The translations under genes were made by a program, and so were the position numbers. DNA of 64,000 nucleotides from Anniella stebbinsi (lineage: Eukaryota; Chordata; Lepidosauria; Squamata; Anniellidae), in assembly GCA_029215795.1 (NCBI GenBank), contig JARDYH010000007.1:63046763-63110762 (forward strand), written 5' to 3'. The stretch's first letter is position 1, and each line of letters begins with the position of its first letter. The notes under the pieces are model-generated. The model was not told the origin of the DNA. It saw only the letters and a program-made list of their open reading frames with translations, and searched no databases. This document shows positions 12,310 to 24,299 of this stretch, piece by piece.

Positions 12310-15300
12310 CAAACAAAACAAACCCTTTTAATCAAAGACATGTAGAGGGAGTGGCCGAGTTTTGCTCTTCAATAAATAAGGGGACAGTCAACCTTTCCGT
12401 GGGAGGCAGCCCCACAGCAGAGGCCATCTCTGACGGAGCAGCGTGTTCACACGTGACAGGCAGGAGTACGCGAGCGGAGGAGAGAAGGGCAAGTCGTGTG
12501 CAAAACCATTAACATTGAGACCGTATCAACGCAGGACATCCTCAAGCAAAAGGAAAAGCTTTAAAACAAACACTTTTAAAGAAGATCACACACTATGATT
12601 GGCATTTAAGTGGCCTTTCCTAGTCCCACACTTGGAGGCCATTTGAAAGAAACGGCGAGTGGCTCTGGACATTATGTGCTCCCTGCCCTTTTATGCAACA
12701 GATACCACGGTCAGTGCAATCAAGCGGGGTGAGGAAGTCCTCTGGGCCACGGGCCACGTCTGCCTGGGATGTGCCTGTCAGTTTCGGAACTCAGGCTCCA
12801 GTAGATTCCTGCCCTCAGCAGCATAGCCAGGACCCTCCTCCTCCTTCTCCTCCCCCCAGTACAGTCTCCGCCATTTGGGGTCAGCAGCAGCCCTGCTTCA
12901 TGCTGCTCCCAACTCTGATCACAACTGGAAGGCAAGAAGCAATCTGTCAGACAGGGGTGGCAGCGAGGACCACCAAAGCCCCAGCAGAGCCCTGCCGTGT
13001 GCCACCAGTTTGCAAAGCTTGCTGGCTGCCTTTGGGGGACAGGAGCATCCATCCCTCATGGGCCGGGCAGCCCCGGCACAGGGGAGGAGGAGGAGCTCCC
13101 CCTTGATGCAGAACCTGCTGAGTCCAACCTCTCACCGAAAGCCCTTTTTCCTAAGATTGGGGGGGGGGGGGAGAGGAGAGAATCCCACTATGGCCCAAAT
13201 CCTCCCTCTCACCAGACAAGTGGCAAGAAAGGTTTCCTGTCCCATCGTGAGAAGGAAGAGTTACTTTACTCATCAAACCTGAAAGTGCAAGTCTCAAAGC
13301 AGAGCTGGGGGGGAAAGGCAAGCTAAGCTCATCTTGGGGGGGGGGGGAGGAGATGGCCTTTGGGGGTTTGGCTGTCCAGCAGTCAGGGAGGCAGTGGAGC
13401 CTCCCCAGCCTGGACACTGCCGTCTGTGAGCATTGTTCTGCCACAAAAGGAATAACATCTTCACTGCTTTTGGCTTCCAAGTGTAAATTCAGCCCTACTG
13501 CCTCCTCAACTTTGTATCGTCTAACTGGAGAAGGAGAAACCGTGGCCAGCGGGCTTCCTCCAAGAAGACGAGGAGAGCATCCCAGAAGGGCGAGGAAATG
13601 GCCGGTTCCCGAGAGCTCTCAGCTCACAGTGAAACATGCTGTGAAGAAGAAGAGTTGCCCAGCACTGCTCCAAGGCTGGCAGCTCTTGTCAGAATGCGGC
13701 CCAGCTCAAGCACATGCCTTTGGCTTGTTGCAGCTGCAGCCCCACCCAAGCACCAGGGAAGCAATGACCCTAACGATGCTGCTCTCTGCACAGCACTCCT
13801 GTTCCAGAGAGGGGCACAGCAGAAGAGCTCAGCGCCTTCTTCCACTGGCTGCCAGGCAGACTCACGGTGCAGGCATGGCAAGGTGGCGCTGCCCCACCCC
13901 GTAAGCAGCAAGAGGAATGCTCTCCCAAGTCCTTGAGGGACTTGAGAAGCCTTTGTGAGGCGGAGGCCTTTCTGGCCCCATACCACATCCCTAGAGAATC
14001 GTGGCTTTTGGTAGCGTAGCCAATGGCCAATTGCGAAAGGGGTGGGGTGGGAACATTGTGCAAAACCTCCTGCGGCAAGCAAAGACAGGCCGGAGGTGTG
14101 GGCAGGGCGCTCGCTTAAGGCCCCACGGGCGCCTTGCCCGACAGCCACACTGGAAACGCCTGCCTTGCGGCAAAGCAAGCCATCGCTCTGCCCCCCTCAA
14201 CCCTGGCTGCAGCCTGGGGGATGCAGTTCCACAACTGCCCTTTGTGACATCAGGAAAAGCGATGGGCAAGCAGCACTGGCTCCCCAGGGAAGACCCAACG
14301 GCAGCCAAGGGGGGAGCCAGAGGTGGCTCATCAGGCCCGGCCTCTTGAGCTCCAACAGCAAGACGGGATCCTCCGTCCTGATCCCCCCCCCACACACATC
14401 CACAGCACCCCCCGTTTTTGAGCCCTAGCTCAGACTTGAGGCAGAACGATATCTACACAGTGTATACGGAGATCTAGAGACACACACATTTCACTATGAA
14501 ACAGCAAATTCATTCCCTGTGCATCACCTACATCAGATACTTCATCTAAAATCACAACTGGGCAGAGGTCCTTGTTGCGGGGGGGGGGGCGGAAGAGGAG
14601 GGGCACTTGTACCCTGGGCTTCTCAGCAGCAGACAGATGGACCTGAAGTGGCTTATGGAAGCCACAGCCCCCACTTCCACACCCAAAGGAGCACACCGTG
14701 GCCGTGGGCTTCTCTGCTCCTCGTCACTGGCTGGGCGCAGTCTCTCCCCCTCCGCTTGCAGCAAGGCACGTCCTCACCCCACGCAGAGCAAATGCAGCAG
14801 CGCCTCCTGGGGAGAAAGAGCTGCTTACCCACAGCACAGGAAGAGCCCCGACAGGAGGACGGCAGCTATCGGCCTGTAGGTTCTTCCTTCGGCTCTGGGC
14901 CAAGATAGGAAACTAGGAGCACAGCAAGAAGAGATATTCTGCCAAATCTTGGCTAAGCCACAGACGGGCCTCTGGGTTGGGAGGGCAGTGGAGCATGTGG
15001 AGGCATTGCCAGCATCATCACCGTGAAACCGTACAACTGCAGCGGCGTCAAGAAGGGCCTGCCTACAAGAGAACCACGGTTGGGAATCACCAACGGAAAA
15101 GCACCTTCCATCTCCAGCCTGGGACTCTGCTTCAAGAGGAGGCTTCTGCCCTGCCCCAGACCAATCCCACAATCCCACAGACAGTGACTGCTTACCAAAG
15201 GCCTGGGGGGGGGGAGGGGGGGAGAAGGGGAGCCCTGAAATCTGGGTCTGAAGCGGCGTTCTGAGTGAATAGGACCCCTGGTGAACAATGGTTCCGATGG

Positions 15301-15509
15301 AGCAGGGAGGGGGGCGAACTGGATCCAGGGAGGGAGTGTGCATTCCTGAGGCTGGTAGCCAATTTGTTGGCCACAGTTCGCCCTAATGGACCTGCACCTC
15401 CTTCCTCCCCAATTTTAAATTTATTACACAAAGCATGTGTCACGATTAGACACAAGGAGTGCCTGCAGAGCACAGCAATGGCCCACCTGCGCTTCACCCT
15501 ACCTTAGAA
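12310..15509 (-). other. NAA60: Probable 3' UTR of NAA60
   Basis: No coding exon is visible downstream of the NAA60 stop. Two polyadenylation signals are possible on the minus strand: AATAAA at 15419-15424 just after the stop, and ATTAAA near 12324-12330 followed by a T/G-rich stretch. The second would give a 3' UTR of roughly 3.2 kb. Several G-runs (13158, 13337, 14580) and short CA-rich sections occur inside. The extent is inference and needs RNA data. Confidence 0.4.
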
Positions 15510-18500
15510 TCACATGGTCCGGCTGTATTCAATGCCGCTCTTTGCTGAGATGCCCGACCATGGCAAGAGGCTGCAGAGGAGGCTCTGGGCTTGGCGGTAA
15601 ATCCGCTGGGGAATTGTACAGGGGCTCAGATTGGCCAAGGTCGAACCGATGTGCTGAAGATAGTCAGTGCACTGCTGTTAAGGAACCATAACTCTGAAGG
15701 CTTGAGACAGCTGAAATGGCCCAGTCAAAGCAGCAGCAGCAGCAGCAGGTGCTACTGGGGTTGCTCCCTCAGGAAGGAATCCAGAATCCCTTTACACGAA
15801 GAGGGGGGGGCACGCGACACCCGTCTGCCCGTGAAAAACCACCTCTCTAGTCGGTGCCAGCCCAAAGCCACAGCAAACCCCAACCCCAACAAGAAGCAGC
15901 GTTTTCAGCACCTGAGTTGATCATGGAATTGCAACCTCCTTATTCAGGTAACTCACTTTGGCTGTGGGGCTCCAGTGTCAGGTTTTTTGGAAGTCTTGCT
16001 TCCATTTCGACTTTGTGTCTCTCAAGACTTGGGCCCAACCTATCTAGGATCACATATTTCATTACAGTCCTTGAGCGTCAACCCTAAGTACTGCCTCCAC
16101 CTATTACACATTTGTGCACCAAGAAGGGAGAGCAAACACAGGAAAACCTTCTTAGTGGTGGTCCCATACCTATAGAATGTATTTCTCCTGCAGATTCATT
16201 AAAATCTGAGAATTACACCTGGGATAGTAAACAGGCCTGCATTCATTTTACCTGCTTTAAATACGCACCGCCTTACACGGCATCCAAGATGGTGATGATG
16301 CCAGAACAGAGTTCATCCAGTGGGGACACCTTGTAGTTGCAGCAGGAGTCAGACGGTGCAAGCACTTCCGGCCTGGTTCCAGGCGGGATGGAGAGGCTCT
16401 CGTCCTCCCCAGAGAAGCTCAGCACCAACCCTTGACCCCTGCTCATGAAATGGGGCACGTGGCTTCTCATACCAAACAAACTCAACCGGGGGCATCACCA
16501 CTCAGCCCGCCAGATCATTAGCAAAGGATATAAAATTGTCCACGGAGGGTGCCCGCCATTGATGTAGAGAACGTATGTGAAGCCATCTTTGAGGACGCCT
16601 CTTATGGAATAATAATAGGGCAGGTAATGGTGCTGTTTAAAGTCCCTGTTTTCATAAAAATTTATTGCAGTGTTGTTAGTGGTGAGGACATGCAGGTAGA
16701 TGGCTTTGCAGTGGTCCTGGGCAGTCGTCGATATGTGATCTTTCAAGCTTTCAAGTAAGAGAGAACCTATCAGAGAAGAGAAAGCATCAGAACCATCAAA
16801 GCAGTAACGCACACAACCAGCCCCATTCCATGCTGCGTCTTGGCTGCATCTGGAGTCGAGGCTGTGTAAACCATGCCTGTCCTCTGAAACAAAGGTCTCC
16901 CCCAATGCCGGTCACCCCCCTCCCCTCTAATGCTGGCCCAGGAGACCTCCCATCCTCACAACCTTTCAGATTACATAGCAGGAACTACACAATGCAAGAT
17001 GTTGCCAAGAAGATCCTGGCCACGAAAGGCACTGGCAGCTCAGGTGGAGGCACGTCCGACTCATTACTGACTGGTTACCCAGAATGATGGACCAGCTTGT
17101 CCATTAAAGGATACATTTCCTGTTGTTTTTTAAAAAAACCAATCCCACCCACATTTTGCAAGCCAGCAGGAGCACTCCAGTTACGACTATGCCAAGGGTA
17201 TCTAAGCCAGAGTGTGAACTATCTTCCCCACGTCATGTGTGAAGCAGCACACGGGATGCCACAGCACATTTCCTGGCATATTCAATTAAGGCTTTGTGGA
17301 TTCCTTGAGCACACCATGCAAGCATCGCAGCTTTTATTTCGGAAAAGAGAAAAGGCCTCTTTCTAGCTCCTACAGCTGTGAGGAGAGGTTTGAAAACACG
17401 CCAGCAAAGCCCGAAAGGCTCTTGGAGGCCGGGAGCGGGGTCAGAAGATCGTGCCTCCATGCCACGCATGACTCCCTGCTCCAAGCTCTGGAGAACAGCA
17501 GAGGCAGAACAGAGCGAGCAGAATTCTGAGCCTGGAAATGCAAATCCCCTTCTTTTAAAATGCAAACTAAATGAGAAACACGTTCTTGCGATGCAATTAC
17601 AGTGCCAGTTTCTTATCGTGCCTGACTGACTGCAGGCAGATGAAGAGTTTAAGATACCCTTACTCTTACCTATGCCATGCTTTCGGAATTCTTTCACCAC
17701 TCCGAGGCTTAAAATGTAAGCAACCTGAGTATCAACCGGGAACCCGGACGCTAAAATGTCACCATCCTAAAAGAAAAGCCGGCAGAGAGACATTTTAATC
17801 AACATGCAAACGCAGAGAGGCCATTTTGCTGCCATCCATGCTTGTCGCCCAGCTCCTCTGCCACATCCGGCCTCCTTCCCTGGGGAGCCAGGAAGGATTT
17901 GGAGTTCCATTTACGTGTTTCTCGTGGGCCTGGCGCAAAAGGGAGGAGGAATGAGAGACCCAAGTGGATATTGGCAGGCAGGGAAATGGGAACAGGAGTT
18001 GGAACTGGAAAGAGTGGAGAAGCCCTTCTTCCCTCCTTCCCTCCCAAGCCTCCAGGGGTGGGTCCTGCCCTTCCGTTCCAAAGCTTACGACAGGAACCCT
18101 GGAAGGTGTCCCCCCCCTCCCTCCCTCCCTCCCTCCCCCCACTACCTCTTTGTGCACTTTTGTTCGGCTCTTGATCTCAGTGACTATCATCCCCACAATC
18201 GTGCCTCGGTAAGTGGCCGCCAAGGAAAAAAACTTCTTGTTGGAGGTGATATCCCGATACCATGAGTCAGGGTACCTGGGAAGGAAAACACAGCAAGAAA
18301 AGGAAGAACTCAGCGAATCTCCTATGCCCAGGGATGGGCAGAGGGAAGTTCTGCAGGGCTATAGGATGCTATGGGGAATCTCCTGTGCCTAAACATGCAT
18401 CGCTTCTTGAAACAAATTGGCTCAGCCATGATGGTGAGGAGTCTTGAGCGAACCATGATGGCTTAGCGTATCGAGTGAATGGCGCTTCTCCTAACCATGG

Positions 18501-19009
18501 TGGCAACAGAATCACAGTTTAACCATGCTCACTAACCACATTATGAAAAAGGGATAGCGGCCCTGACCACAGCTGAGCATGTTGCCTGAACAAGGCCTTT
18601 GAGTGGCTGGAAGTCTTGATAGCACAAGGGTTAGGTTTAAGCCTCAAGTTAGTATCATGGCCAAGGAGGCACAGTTCCCTGGACAGGAACCGGGGGCCTC
18701 AGAACCAGGGGGGCCTCAGAAAAGCCGAGCTGTGCCAGACAGGCTGAGTGGGCCAACAGGACGGCTTGCCTACTGACTTTGAATGGCTGGAGGGATGTCT
18801 CAGTGACAGCTGTCAGCACGGCACCTTCCAGTTCACCAGATTCAAGGAGACAGGTTCCCTCCACGCAAAGGCACTGCAGGAACCAAAAGGGCAACCTACT
18901 CTATTGGGAACCAATCGCCACAGAGCTGTTTGACTGTGTCTATGTCATCATGGCACAGAAGACGGAGGTATATCTCAGTCAGTGCAGTCGGAGGCACCTC
19001 CTCTGTCAT
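15510..19009 (-). CDS. NAA60: N-alpha-acetyltransferase 60 (NatF)
   Basis: Five coding exons (18900-19009, 18146-18275, 17670-17766, 16532-16766, 15510-15666) join in consistent phase to give 242 residues, the human length. NAA60 transfers acetyl groups from acetyl-CoA to N-termini of membrane proteins on the cytosolic face of the Golgi. The GNAT fold is clear: LAATYRG and VGMIV form early strands, VAYILSLGVV is the central strand, and RKHGIGS is the acetyl-CoA loop (R/QxxGxG/A type). Catalytic Tyr97 and His138 fall at the human positions. Exon 5 encodes the C-terminal amphipathic segment, with RIYRQAQSLL, that anchors the enzyme to membranes. The start ATG at 19007-19009 lies six bases into its exon (acceptor at 19016-19017), so the upstream exon or exons are non-coding. 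Four introns are GT-AG or untested 5' UTR introns; the last coding intron has AT-AC ends. Confidence 0.97.
15667..16531 (-). other. NAA60: U12-type AT-AC intron of NAA60
   Basis: Read on the minus strand, the intron begins ATATCCTT, the exact minor-class AT-AC 5' splice site. It ends in AC, 11-12 nt after the adenosines of TTCCTTAAC (15677-15685), the ideal U12 branch site. Only this splice joins the GNAT exon to the C-terminal exon in frame. No GT donor exists near that codon. Confidence 0.93.
18415..18560. repeat. Diverged AACCATGG-type repeat
   Basis: Repeated AACCATG, CCATGATGG and TTAACCATG motifs in an intron at the 5' end of NAA60 resemble the palindromic element at 27140-27520. Confidence 0.3.
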
Positions 19010-19019
19010 TCACACCTGT

Positions 19020-22000
19020 ACAGAGAGGAAAGGAAAAGTGGTCAGGCAGGCTAGTGGCAGGGAAAGTCACAGCAGCAAATCAGGTTGAACCATAAGGGCC
19101 GTTCCCCTGTATCTACAGCCTCTTCTGGCTCTAGATGCTACAAACCCGGATTCAGCCAGTGACACCTCCAAGCCTGGCTTCTTTTTTTCCGGCTTGCAGA
19201 GAGGAAGCCTCCAACCAGTTCCAAGCAGCTTGGCTCCTGCTAGCGTCTTGCAAGCCAGAGTCCCTTGACAAAGTACCTCCCCCTTAAACTAAACTCAAAA
19301 GCCAACAAGGGTCCTTAGTCTTGAGTATACAAGGATCACCAGAACACTGCTGGAATAAAACAGTAGATTTTTAGCGAATAAGGGAGCTGGGGCGTGTGCC
19401 CACGCAACGTCCACTTGAGGTGGTAAACTGAAATTTCCCCTCTACAAATAAAGGTGCAAGGAACAGGCCTGTGTAGGCAGTCTTTTTTCACACAATGAAG
19501 TGAAAGCTCCTGTACGGCACTGCTGGGGCTAAACAATGGGGTAATCTGGCTGCTGCATGAAGCACTGAAAAGCACTCTGTAGACCAAAAGCAAGTTCACA
19601 AGGCTGAGGGGGCATCTTCTCTCACCAGCATGTCAGTTTTACCTGCCTCAGCCCAGCTACCTCCAAAGGGCAGACTCACAACTTTGGGGAAATTCGAAAG
19701 ACCCCAGTGCAGGGTAACATCCGTGCTGCTAATCTTTATCCCATCCCAGGAACATCCCTGGAGATATTCAACTTCTGGAACATCTGCTGCCGATTTATTT
19801 TAATCTAAAACCTTCTACCAGCAGTGTAAGGCTACAATCCAATCCACGCCTTCATGTGAGTCAACCTGTCTTGCTAAATCCAGTGGGACTTACTTCCATG
19901 TAAACAGGCATAGATTCATGGAACTGAGCTGCAATCCTACACATATTTCCCAGCAAGCTTAATGGGATTACTTTTATGTAAAGATGCATAGGATCAGTTC
20001 TGTGGCAGAGGTATAAATCAGCGGGATCAGCAGCAGGCCAGCTGTCCCTCCTCTTAGCTTCTCATTAGGACTACAGCCATCCACGGTGCTGCTGTTCTTG
20101 AGAGGAGCTTTGGCTGCAGGACATCACCGTTCCCCTTCAACTAGGAATCATGGAGGGGAAAGCCTTGGATTGGACCGTCCCAACGGGGGAGCTTGGCTCA
20201 ATTTCGGCTTATGATTTTAAGCGCAGCAATAAGCCAATGGAAAGGACTCTGCTGCCCACCTCTTCCTCTGCTGCAGCCAGAGTTCTGGCTAAACTCTCTG
20301 GCTGAAAAGTACAAAGATCAGCCCAACTTAAGGCAGCAGGGAAGAAGGAGGTACAAGCTGCCTGCTTCGCTTTCAAAGAGGCCAGTAGCCAGAATGCTCA
20401 GAAACAAAATGAGTAGCAAAATCTCTCTCCTTTGACCAGGTTACCTCATAGCAACCCCAAAATTACACCTCCTCCTCAGCCACAGGACATCTTTACTAAA
20501 ATCATCAGCACTACTCGTGCATGAGTGGAACCCAGAGCTCTTTGGGTTCTGAAGCCAACTATCACCAAAAGCTTATTATTACCACAGACCAGAACCTCTT
20601 AGTAGCTACCAGATCTTTGGATTACTATAGGAGGCAGATTCAAGACAGGTTATTATTAGTACTGCTACAAAAGTGGGTCAAAGCAGTGTGTGCCTTGCCT
20701 TTTGCAAAGATGCTCTAACAGAGCAGACAAAAAATATTGTTTCATGCTTATAAGGCATTCAAAGTTATCTTATTTTAAGGCAGATGGCTATATGAACCTC
20801 CCGTAAAGTGTTTGGCTATATACAAGGGCAGCATAGATAATATAAGATGGGTATAGGATGAGATAGCTAAGAGAACCAAAGATCACTAGGCCTGGTAAAA
20901 AATAATAATGGTTCAATAGGCCTAGTTTGTGCCTGAGTAGGAAGTATTTGTATGGGGTAGTACTTGTTGTTTTGGAAAAGAGAGAATTTTAAGAGAACAG
21001 GTTGGTTAATACACTTTTTGTAAAGGTATCTTGCCAACCACATAGTAGAGAGACAGGATGCTTAAAAAGAAGCTGGGGTCTCTTCAAGTTTCTTTGGAAT
21101 TAGCTAAATATTAGTAAGCAAGAAATAGGAACCTGTCATAACATCTAAACTGAAGGTCTGTAAACCATCTTTAATTAATTCTTGAAATATAACCATGGGG
21201 ACTTTTCCTTCTGCAAGACTGTCAGGTCTTCTGGTTCTTATCACTGCAACTCTCAAAGTTTCCAAAAACAAGTAAGGAAAAGCACCACCATTACTGGAAA
21301 AGGTACTGGAAATACTGGAAGCATTTGGACCATACATAGTACTTCTTCAGGTGGAATTCAGGTTCAGAATTATGAACAATGTAATGACTCTTGTCCCAGC
21401 AGATACATTCCTCGCCCAGCCACAAAATGCCAGCTGTATTTGCGATTATCCTCTTCCGATGCCCAAAGCAGCCTCTGCTGCCAACCTGTCTTCATTTTGC
21501 AGAACATTCATTTACAAACTGGCTCTCAACAATCTTTAAACAAATGGACTTATCACATCTCAGAGTGAGGAGTTTTCCAGTCTTAGAAGAAGTCAAGCTT
21601 TGACTTTGAAGAGGAGAGACAAAGGTTTTTCCTTCCCCAATTTGCAATGGGATTTAGGTTGAAAGTTGTGGCTACTTCTTGCTCTTTACCCATTAAGGAA
21701 CCTTATCTCCACCCATGGAAAAATACTGACCCAAGGAGCTTTACATGTTCAGGCATTTCAAATAAAGGGCCTGTTTACATTTCCATTCAGAAAGTATCTT
21801 TGCATCCTCTTGTGAATCTCATCCTACTGTTGGTTGCTACCACATCCCACGGCAGTAAGGGGCTTTAAAATAAACCCTTTTGTGGAACTGTTCACATCCG
21901 TTTCCACCTCCAGTTTTCTTTCTTTCTGTTTTTCCACTCATTCCAGGCTATGTGTCATTCTTACACATTTTCAAAGTCCCATCCCCTTCTACCTTTGGTA

Positions 22001-23480
22001 AGCTCTCTCCCCAGCAGCTGAGAGCCCTCCCAGATTAGTTGCCACTGTAGGGGTTATGAAAGCTCTCTTGCTATCAGCACGCACACCAACCATATGAAAA
22101 CGCCCGACATCTGATACCAAATGGCTTTTCAATGACAGGCATATGAATGTCTGCTTATTCGAGGTCCAAAGTTCAAATTGGAAATAAGAACCCAGGTTTT
22201 TAATTATTTAAGCAGAGATGGCAATTAACCACTGGGATAGAATACCAGCAGATATGGCAAATCTATGAGCACATTTGCATCTCCCTATCAAAACTTAATG
22301 TCTTCATGAAAGACAAATAACACAAATCAGTGAATCCACGCGAAAGTAGCATAAACCCAACAAAATAATGAGAAATAACTATTATTATTATTACCAGCCA
22401 GAGGAACCTCTTCTCACCTGGGCTGTGCAAGATATTTGACTAGGCATCAAAGCGCCCTCTTCCTACTCCTGCTCTCAGTTCTGGTGTTCAGCACCCTCCT
22501 GTTTCCTTTCCTCAAAAGAGGAGTGTCCAGCCCTTAAGGCTAACGCTGTGGCCATCACCCCTTTGCCTTTATCTTTTAGTGCTCTGAAGCATTTCAATCG
22601 GTCTACTCTAAGAAGGGCTAACACTGAATTTAGCTCACAGCCCCTGCTGTCTGCCCCAAGCTCACTTGCTGCACTATAAGGATTAACCATTACCTGATCT
22701 TAAAGACTGACATTGTTATTAAGCTATAACCTCTTGTGTTCAGTAAGAGATTTGTTAATCTTTACAAGTGCCACAAGACAAGACCCTTCCTTGTTTCCAA
22801 AGTTCGGCAGCATCCTACCAGGACCCAGAGCAGGGCTGCTCAGTCATTGTCAAGATTATCTATGAAAATTAACGGCTACTTTTTTAAATTTTTAATGACA
22901 GGTTTGAAGCTGCATCTTTGAAATTGTCCCTTTCCATGTTTTAGCTGCCTTTTAAAATTTATTTAAATTATTAGTGTTGGTACTTTAAAATTATTCATTA
23001 TGTGTTTATCACTGACTTTATCCTATTTGTTTTTTATTTTGTATGTTGCCCTGAAAACATCAGCTATAGGGTGGCTCATAAATCGAAACAACAACAACAA
23101 CGCATATGCTGACCACTAACTAGGAAGAGAGTGCAAATCCTATGCAAGTTTGGGGACACACACACCAGTCCTACGACTCCCAGCATTCCCCAGCCAGCAT
23201 TTTTTCTGCCGAAGCATGCATAGGGTGGCATCCTTACTGTTAAAAAATACCCACAAAATATAAACACGTGGCCCAGAGTAACCACAGGCAGCTGATGCTA
23301 CAGTTCTGCGCACAGCTACCCGAGAGCCGGCAAAATCCAACTTATGAAGCCTCTGAACAACGAGACCCACAGAAATGAATGGCTTCCGAGTTAACCATGG
23401 CTCACGTAGGCCCCATTCATTTCAACGGGTCTACTCCAAGTCGGAGTTGCGTTGGACTTGACCCACTAAACGCCACGGGG
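19020..23480 (-). other. NAA60: NAA60 5' UTR intron region
   Basis: This stretch lies between the first coding exon and the upstream CpG island. I see no further coding exon. It holds diverged interspersed repeats, for example GGGACTTACTTCCATGTAAACAGGCATAG near 19885 and a related GGGGCTTACTTCGGAGTAAAG near 23477, a form very common in squamates. It also holds a TTATT repeat at 22380 and a LINE-like tail ending in (AAC)n near 23085-23102. Confidence 0.45.
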
Positions 23481-24260
23481 CTTACTTCGGAGTAAAGAGC
23501 CCCACGACGGCACTGCAGCCAGCACATCGCCGCGCGGGGGTCTTCGGCCTGGGGCCAGCGCGGTCCAAGGCCTGCTTACTCGCGAGGAAGCCCCCGTGGG
23601 TGGCGAGGGGCGTCCAGAAGGGGGCGCCTCTTCCGCCCCTGGAACGACGCGTCGCCCCCGGAGAAAGAGGCCTCCGAGCGGCCTCCCAAGAGCCGCGTTG
23701 ATGAAGAGGCGAAGAGGCGCCGCGATGGGGAGAGACAGAGAGGGGGAGGAGGAGGAGGCGGAGGCCCTGCGGGGGCCGCGGCTCAACTCTGGCCGGCCTG
23801 CCGGGACCCCTCAGCGCGTCTCCCTGCCAGGGAAGAGGAGGAGGAGGAGGAGGAAGGGGCTCGCTCACCTGAGGAAGGGGCGGCGGCGGCTGCCCCAGCT
23901 CCAGGCCGGCTGGCTCGCTCAGAGCATCCCGGGGCGAAGGGGCGCGGGGGGAGCGGCGGAAGGCGGGCGGGCGGCGGCGACTCCTGGCGGCGGCGGCGGC
24001 GGCGACAGGCCCACCTCGCAACAAGGCGCCGCCCCATTGGCCGCCGCCGCGGCGGGAGGGCGGGGTCACGTGGCTCCTATCAGCCGCGCCGCCGCCATCT
24101 TGGGCCGTACGCGGAGGGCGGGCCGAAGCCGCGCCCCCCCCTCCTCCTCCTCCGTCTCTTCGCCGCCCCGCCCCGTCAAGAGGTGCCGGGGCTCGCACGC
24201 CTCGGAGCGTCAGCAAGGCGAGGCCGGTGTCTTCCAGGCCTCCGCCCCGGCGAAGTGGGG
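23480..24260 (-). promoter_or_regulatory. NAA60: CpG island, probable NAA60 promoter
   Basis: CG dinucleotides are dense from about 23480 to 24260. A YY1-type element, AAGATGGCGGC on the minus strand, lies at 24091-24101. Such elements sit close to start sites and in this orientation point to leftward transcription, toward NAA60. No AUG exon was identified, in keeping with a non-coding first exon. Confidence 0.6.
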
Positions 24261-24299
24261 CGTTGGTGGCTGTCCGGCTCTCTGCACATGCTCAAGCGC

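Noticed and set aside
16273..16485. Minus-strand frame just after the NAA60 catalytic exon, taken at first for its last exon
   Set aside because: It does not resemble the NAA60 C-terminus. The real last exon is at 15510-15666, reached by the AT-AC intron.
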